Shown: positions 6,767-10,480 of the stretch, one piece after another
Layout: each line of letters starts with the position of its first letter
How positions within the stretch are numbered: the first letter of the stretch is position 1
Source of the DNA: an uncultured Rhodospirillales bacterium
GTDB lineage: Bacteria; Pseudomonadota; Alphaproteobacteria; Rhodospirillales; 2-02-FULL-58-16
NCBI GenBank assembly: GCA_913053795.1
Contig: CAJXGZ010000052.1
Location: forward strand, 1-10,480
DNA length: 10,480 nt
Reading direction: 5' to 3'
Notes under the pieces: model-generated
Seen by the model: the letters and a program-made list of their open reading frames with translations, nothing else
Told to the model about the DNA's origin: nothing
Databases searched by the model: none
Made by a program: the position numbers and the translations under genes

Positions 6767-6926
6767 AGCATTTCCGGACCAAATTGACCCATTCCGACAG
6801 GCCCTTTCGGCCCATGGCTGCGTCAAGCGCCTTGGCCGTAGACGAACTACGCCTGGCGGCCCTTTCCTTGCCATGAACCAAAATTGCTCTGACGGAATGG
6901 GTCAATTTGGTCCGGAAATGCTCTAG
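6763..6926. mobile_element. MITE-like palindromic element, 164 bp, perfect 34-bp inverted repeats
   Basis: The arms at 6763-6796 and 6893-6926 are exact reverse complements over 34 bp; the outer bases read CTAGAGCATTTCCGGACC and the arms end ATTCCG on the inside. The 96-bp centre has a further imperfect stem around CCGTAG and CTACGCC (about 6825-6857) and no credible gene. The ends carry TA (CTAG), as expected for IS630/Tc1-like elements that duplicate TA, but I cannot name the parent. It lies between convergent genes, includes the stop codon of the upstream phosphatidyltransferase, and could fold into a long hairpin protecting or terminating transcripts from both sides. AGAGCAT-ended dispersed repeats of this kind are frequent in alphaproteobacteria (recalled, not checked). 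Confidence 0.85.
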
Positions 6927-6952
6927 CGGATGGCGCCGCCCATGCGCTCGCG

Positions 6953-7555
6953 TTATTCCTGGATTAGCTTGTTGGCCTTTTCATTAAGAACATTGATAAG
7001 GCCCGGGATGCCGGAGTCGCTTAATATATAACGGTACTCGGAACGGCGCACCGCAAGCTCGCTGATGGAGTTGTCGAGAAGAACGTCAATGATTCGGTCC
7101 CCCTTCATCACATAGGTGATTTTCACGGGGGCCTTTGGCGGGCGCATGATTTGAGTTTCGACGAGTTGCGTTTTTTGCGGTCCCGGTTTTTCGCCGAGAG
7201 TCCTGAAGGACTGGCCGGAAAAGCTGTTGAATTGGCTCGCGTATGTGCTTACGCTTATTCTCTTGAAGGAGGAAAGAAGATCCTTCCTTTGGGCCTCGTT
7301 CGCCTTTTTCCAGAAAGAGCCGGTGGCGATGCGAACCATCAGGGTCAGGTTGAAGGCCTGTTCGATTTCCGGCTCCAGACGCGAGTAGCGCCCTTGCAGG
7401 CCCAGGGTGCGGGCCTCTTTCATGACTGAAAGCAAATTGGCGTGGAATCGTTCAATGACGTCGCTCGTGGGCGTGGCCCCGGCGCCGCCAGGGAGAATCG
7501 CAAACAGCAGAGCTATGGAAAAAAACATCTTTGGAAGCGAGATGGGGCGTTTCAT
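6953..7555 (-). CDS. mlaC: MlaC/Ttg2D (HpnM-like) periplasmic phospholipid-binding protein
   Basis: MlaC-family proteins carry phospholipids across the periplasm between the outer-membrane MlaA complex and an inner-membrane ABC transporter. The HpnM branch is found in hopanoid clusters with HpnN. The 200-residue product starts at ATG 7555 with GAGAG just upstream; a TTG at 7570 is in frame but less likely. It has a signal peptide (MKRP, a hydrophobic core LFAILPGGAGA, cleavage near residue 26). The family body follows: ARTLGLQGRYSRLEPEIEQAFN, then a segment beginning ATGSFWKKA, FKRISVSTYASQF, and a beta-rich part (PVKITYVMKG, IIDVLLDNSISELAVRRSEY). Length fits. It is convergent with the phosphatidyltransferase and divergent from mlaA about 430 bp away. 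No ABC permease or ATPase (MlaE, MlaF) lies in the window. Whether it is HpnM proper or MlaC needs phylogeny; proximity to hpnN favours HpnM. Confidence 0.88.
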   Translation of the reverse strand: MKRPISLPKMFFSIALLFAILPGGAGATPTSDVIERFHANLLSVMKEARTLGLQGRYSRLEPEIEQAFNLTLMVRIATGSFWKKANEAQRKDLLSSFKRISVSTYASQFNSFSGQSFRTLGEKPGPQKTQLVETQIMRPPKAPVKITYVMKGDRIIDVLLDNSISELAVRRSEYRYILSDSGIPGLINVLNEKANKLIQE

Positions 7556-7984
7556 TATTTTTTCTCTCAAATTATTTAAAGGGGGCAGCCTTTTCGATAT
7601 ATCCTAATACCGTAGGCCGGCTGCTTTGCGATCAGGCGCCTGGGCATTGATTTCAGTGCGCTGATCAAGTCAACGAAGTCCTATATACACAATGTTAGCA
7701 GGTTAACGCCAAGGTGTTTAGCTTTCTTCTTCGCGGAGATCAAATCTTTCCTTAATTTCCCTGCAAAAACACCTTGACTTAATTTTTATTTGATTGACGC
7801 CGGAGAACCGATGGCTTGATGAAAAAAATGACTTGTTAAGCTCATTATATGTTGTTAACCATAAACTTATATATTTTTGGATATGAGTGTTGCGTAAGCT
7901 GTTAAGATCACATAAAAGTATCCTTTGTGTGACTTTAATTAGGTTACGTTTTCGAGGATTGTGTTTTTTCAGGGGGAGGCTCTT
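7556..7984. other. AT-rich intergenic region between mlaC and mlaA
   Basis: This 429-bp divergent promoter region has no convincing open frame. It holds a perfect 10-bp inverted repeat, CAAGGTGTTT (7710-7719) and AAACACCTTG (7767-7776), 47 bp apart. A weak promoter-like pair for mlaA is TTGCGT (7890-7895) with TAAAAG (7913-7918), 17 bp apart. It is noticeably richer in A and T than the flanking genes. Length suggests regulation of both genes; a small RNA cannot be excluded. Confidence 0.5.
7890..7918 (+). promoter_or_regulatory. Weak promoter candidate for mlaA
   Basis: TTGCGT at 7890-7895 and TAAAAG at 7913-7918 are separated by 17 bp, each matching consensus at four of six positions. The position, 67 bp before the GTG start, is suitable. 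In an AT-rich spacer such matches arise easily. Confidence 0.25.
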
Positions 7985-8923
7985 GTGTTTTGCTCCAATA
8001 AAATAAACAGTTTTTTTAGCGCCCTGCTCTTAGCGGGCGTTCTCATGGTTGGGAACGCGTCGTTCTCCGTGGCCGCCAACATAACTGAAGTCGAAGGAAC
8101 GAACGCGTACATTGCTCCTTCCGACAAAGCGGTAGTGGCCAATAAAATCGCCGCCGACAAGGTTGTCGCCGACGAATTGGCGGCTGATGAAGTCGCCGCG
8201 GAAGCTTCCGGCGCGGATGAGGACTTCAATGATCCGATCGAGCCCCTTAACCGGGCCATCTTCGGATTTAACGAATTTCTCCAGGACATTTTGTTCAGGC
8301 CCATCGTCACGGTTTATAATTTCCTTCCGGCGGGCGTGCGCGACGCCGTCGCCAATATCCTGCATAACCTGAACACCCCGGTTATCCTGGCCAACGATCT
8401 TCTCCAGTTTGAGTTTGATCGCGCCGGGCAGACCTTGGGCCGCTTCATGGTGAACACCATCGCCGGCGCCGGCGGCATCGCCGACGTGGCTTCGGACCTG
8501 GGTATTGAAAAGCATGGCGAGGACTTTGGCCAGACTCTCGGCGCCTGGGGCGTGGGAGAGGGACTTTATATTGTTCTGCCCATCTTCGGTCCCTCCAATC
8601 CCCGTGACTTTGCGGGCCTCTTAGTCGACAACTTCTTTGATCCTCTTTCCACCGTTTACGTTGATGACAAAGCGGTCACATGGTCCCTGGCCGGCGCCAA
8701 GGGCGTCAGCCAGTACGCCGCCGTGGTTGAAGAGCTTGACCAGATCAAGAGCACGTCCATCGACTACTATGCCGCCATTCGCAGCATGTATCGCCAGAAG
8801 CGCAACGCCAAAATCAGCAACGGCCAGGAAATCGATCTTCCGCCAATTCCTGATTTCGACCTCTCCTTCCAGCAGCACCTGGACGAAGAGAACAAAGAGG
8901 TTTCTTCGGCTAGCGCCGAATAA
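7985..8923 (+). CDS. mlaA: MlaA/VacJ-family outer-membrane phospholipid removal protein
   Basis: MlaA forms a ring in the outer membrane that takes mislocalised phospholipid from the outer leaflet and hands it to MlaC, keeping the surface asymmetric. I chose GTG 7985 because GGGGGAGG lies at 7972-7979 and the product then opens with a clean signal peptide (FFSALLLAGVLMVGNASFSVAA); GTG 7961 in the same frame lacks a ribosome site. The 312-residue product has an acidic Ala-rich linker with AAD repeats at about residues 50-80, then the conserved domain from FNDPIEPLNRAIFGFNE (about 81): PAGVRDAVANILHNLNTP, GRFMVNTIAGAGGIADVASD, then GEDFGQTLGAWGVGEG, YIVLPIFGPSNPRD and DPLSTVY. No lipobox Cys is seen at the signal cleavage site, unlike E. 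coli MlaA, so it is probably not a lipoprotein. An acidic C-terminal tail ends before a strong terminator. Confidence 0.92.
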   Translation: MFCSNKINSFFSALLLAGVLMVGNASFSVAANITEVEGTNAYIAPSDKAVVANKIAADKVVADELAADEVAAEASGADEDFNDPIEPLNRAIFGFNEFLQDILFRPIVTVYNFLPAGVRDAVANILHNLNTPVILANDLLQFEFDRAGQTLGRFMVNTIAGAGGIADVASDLGIEKHGEDFGQTLGAWGVGEGLYIVLPIFGPSNPRDFAGLLVDNFFDPLSTVYVDDKAVTWSLAGAKGVSQYAAVVEELDQIKSTSIDYYAAIRSMYRQKRNAKISNGQEIDLPPIPDFDLSFQQHLDEENKEVSSASAE

Positions 8924-8961
8924 ACAGTCTTTAGATCGATCCTTCCGGATTAACACAATCC

Positions 8962-8998
8962 AAAACCCCCTTGGGACTTTTCGTCCCGAGGGGGTTTT
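8962..8998 (+). terminator. Intrinsic terminator after mlaA
   Basis: AAAACCCCC-TTGGGAC pairs with GTCCCGA-GGGGGTTTT around a loop centred on TTTTC, giving a long GC-rich stem followed by a T run (TTTTTCTT). It sits 38 bp after the mlaA stop and closes that transcript. Confidence 0.9.
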
Positions 8999-9064
8999 TC
9001 TTATTATACCGAGCAACGCTTGAACCGAGGCGGAACAAACGCAAAGTGAAAATAACGGCGCGTC

Positions 9065-9526
9065 ATGACGGATATTAAATTAACGCTCGACGCCGGCGAG
9101 ATGGGGATCGTTGGCGATATGGTGGTGACCAACCGCGGTGACGCCGCCATCGAGTTGGAGGTGAAGGGCGATGGCCCGGTTCTCCGCGGCAAGCAAATCA
9201 TTAAGCTTGAGGAAGCCGTAAGTCCGTCGCTGAAGATCTATTACATGGTCACCGACATGTATATCCGTCCCGGCTCCTTCGAAGAGAACCATAAGGTCCT
9301 TCTGGAATTGTCCAGGGAACTGGTGAGCGAGGTTCCCTCCACCGGCATGATCATGGCCGACATCGGCGAATGCATCATCTTGGACGACTTCCGCGGCGCT
9401 CACGAAAAATGCTTTGAACTTTTGGAGTACGAGGCGCTGCTGGAGGATGTGGGCTCCAAAAACGCCCAAAAAAACGCCCAAAAAAACACCCAAAAAAACA
9501 CCAAGACCGCCTCTGGGGACGAATAA
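9065..9526 (+). CDS. flbT: FlbT-like flagellin synthesis post-transcriptional regulator
   Basis: FlbT is an alphaproteobacterial RNA-associated protein that controls translation and stability of flagellin mRNA during flagellum assembly. The 153-residue product resembles the family by pattern: an N-terminal beta-rich part (IKLTLDAGEMGIVGDMVVTNRG, with PVLRGKQII matching the family's VLREKDI block), then the SPSLKIYYMVTDMYI segment matching the TP-x-R/L-x-IYF block, and a helical half ending AHEKCFELLEYEALL. The ATG at 9065 is 64 bp after the terminator T run with a poor ribosome site. The tail from about residue 132 is a low-complexity Lys/Asn/Ala/Gln repeat made by a 12-bp DNA repeat, not part of the normal family. 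No flagellar gene is seen nearby. Its stop is one base from the convergent leuB stop. The match rests on remembered family patterns, so moderate confidence. Confidence 0.68.
   Translation: MTDIKLTLDAGEMGIVGDMVVTNRGDAAIELEVKGDGPVLRGKQIIKLEEAVSPSLKIYYMVTDMYIRPGSFEENHKVLLELSRELVSEVPSTGMIMADIGECIILDDFRGAHEKCFELLEYEALLEDVGSKNAQKNAQKNTQKNTKTASGDE
9461..9502 (+). repeat. 12-bp tandem repeat (3.5 copies) in the flbT 3' end
   Basis: The unit AACGCCCAAAAA occurs at 9461-9472 and 9473-9484, a G-to-A variant at 9485-9496, and a half copy at 9497-9502. It keeps frame and encodes repeats of Lys-Asn-Ala/Thr-Gln. Each junction is an A7 run, prone to slippage in replication, transcription and sequencing. Confidence 0.9.
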
Positions 9527-9527
9527 A

Positions 9528-10480
9528 TCAGATCAGCTTGTTCAGTTCCTGGATAACGGCGTCGCCCATGACCGAGGTGGAGACCTTGGCCTTGCCCGGC
9601 TGCATGATGTCGGTGGTGCGCAGGCCGCCGTCGAGAACCTTCTTGATGGCGCCCTCCACAAGGCCGGCGTCCTTGGCCATGCTGAAGGAATAACGCAGAC
9701 ACATGGCGAAGCTGAGCAAGGCGGCCAGGGGGTTGGCGAGGCCTTTTCCGGCAATGTCGGGGGCCGAGCCGTGCACCGGTTCGTACATGGCCCGCCTGCG
9801 ACCACTTTCATCGGCCTCACCCAACGAGGCCGAGGGCAACATGCCCAGCGAGCCGGTCAGCATGGCGGCGACGTCGCTTAAGATGTCGCCAAACAGGTTG
9901 TCAGTGACGATCACATCGAATTGTTTTGGCGCACGCACCAGTTGCATTGCCGCATTATCAACATACATATGGCTTAGTTCAACATCGGGATAATCTTTGC
10001 CGATGGTATTCATCACATCACGCCACAACTCGGTACATTCCAGTACATTGGCTTTATCCACGGAGCAAACCCGGTTGTCACGTTTGGCTGCAATATCAAA
10101 AGCTACTTTTGCAATTCGGCTGATCTCGGATTCACGATAAACCAGGGTGTTATAACCTTCGCGTTCGCCATTGTCTAATGTGCGGACACCGCGGGGGTTT
10201 CCAAAATAAATACCACCGGTTAACTCACGCACAATCATAATGTCCAGACCGGAAACCACTTCCGGTTTTAATGTAGACGCATCGGCAAGCTGTGGATATA
10301 AAATGGCAGGACGTAAATTAGCAAACAATTCAAGTTCGGCACGTAAACCTAACAACCCTTTTTCGGGTCGTACAGCAATATCCAGTGATTCCCATTTATA
10401 ACCACCAACCGCACCAAGTAAAATAGAATCAGACTCTCTTGCTAATTGAAGTGTTTCTTCCGGTAAAGGTGACCCCGTTT
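9528..10480 (-). CDS. leuB: 3-isopropylmalate dehydrogenase, N-terminus outside window, apparently chimeric
   Basis: LeuB oxidises and decarboxylates 3-isopropylmalate with NAD+ in leucine synthesis, in the cytoplasm. The visible 316 residues cover nearly all of the family fold, lacking only about the first 45. Present are GAVGGYKWE, the substrate arginines in GLRAELELFANLRP and RELTGGIYFG, the Tyr of YNTLVYRESEI, the Lys of VDKANVLE, the metal-binding Asp residues in HMYVDNAAMQL and VTDNLFGDILSD, and the NAD-binding GSAPDIAGKGLANPLAAL. The frame is intact. Composition is not uniform: from the stop to about 9870 codons are strongly GC-ending, like the rest of the window, while beyond about 9910 they are much more AT-ending (many TTA, AAA, GAT, ATT codons). 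The switch falls in the highly conserved TDNLFGDILSD block, where recombination or misassembly is easiest. Product identity is certain; whether one organism makes this exact protein is not. Confidence 0.95.
   Translation of the reverse strand, partial: TGSPLPEETLQLARESDSILLGAVGGYKWESLDIAVRPEKGLLGLRAELELFANLRPAILYPQLADASTLKPEVVSGLDIMIVRELTGGIYFGNPRGVRTLDNGEREGYNTLVYRESEISRIAKVAFDIAAKRDNRVCSVDKANVLECTELWRDVMNTIGKDYPDVELSHMYVDNAAMQLVRAPKQFDVIVTDNLFGDILSDVAAMLTGSLGMLPSASLGEADESGRRRAMYEPVHGSAPDIAGKGLANPLAALLSFAMCLRYSFSMAKDAGLVEGAIKKVLDGGLRTTDIMQPGKAKVSTSVMGDAVIQELNKLI

Noticed and set aside
7908..7932. TCACA and TGTGA half-sites ahead of mlaA
   Set aside because: The orientation and the 15-bp spacing are the reverse of a CRP/FNR-type site, and five-base half-sites are common in AT-rich spacers.
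9414..9881. Plus-strand open frame spanning the flbT end and leuB
   Set aside because: It runs across two well-supported convergent genes in the wrong frame and is low-complexity.

Overview
The window looks like a piece of a GC-rich alphaproteobacterial (Rhodospirillales-like) genome, probably from a metagenomic contig. This is inferred from an FlbT-type flagellin regulator, an HpnN-type RND transporter with an MlaC/HpnM-type protein nearby, strong G/C preference at third codon positions in the core genes, and an AGAGCATTTCCGG-ended palindromic element of a kind I associate with alphaproteobacteria.

Layout. A CDP-alcohol phosphatidyltransferase (CDP-OHPT) gene runs leftward from 670. At its far end (1-139) the opposite strand encodes an unrelated thrombospondin type 3 calcium-binding repeat tail. 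From about 772 to 3326 lies a foreign, less GC-rich insert: an IS1595-family transposase missing its C-terminal third or more, an apparently intact type II C5-cytosine methyltransferase, and a decayed PD-(D/E)XK restriction endonuclease gene. Imperfect inverted repeats (AATTAGCCA core) at its two ends suggest a transposon-borne or transposon-captured restriction-modification module. A 23-bp-period tandem repeat follows.

The core block comprises hpnN (3397-6060), a second CDP-OHPT overlapping its 3' end (6053-6766), a 164-bp palindromic MITE-like element with perfect 34-bp terminal repeats that supplies the stop codon of that CDP-OHPT, a convergent mlaC/hpnM-like gene (6953-7555), and a divergent mlaA (7985-8923) that ends at a strong intrinsic terminator. 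A flbT-like gene with a Lys/Asn/Gln repeat tail (9065-9526) converges on leuB, which runs off the right edge.

How the genes fit together. Two head-group transferases of phospholipid synthesis, an RND lipid exporter, a periplasmic lipid-binding protein and an outer-membrane lipid channel form a plausible lipid synthesis and trafficking neighbourhood. The R-M insert splits what was probably a short divergent promoter region between the first CDP-OHPT and hpnN.

Cautions. Both ends look chimeric. At 104-124, CDP-OHPT coding on one strand meets TSP3 coding on the other. Inside leuB (about 9870-9910) base composition switches from GC-rich to clearly AT-richer while the frame stays intact. Each could be recombination but may well be an assembly chimera. 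No tRNA, rRNA or CRISPR array was seen.
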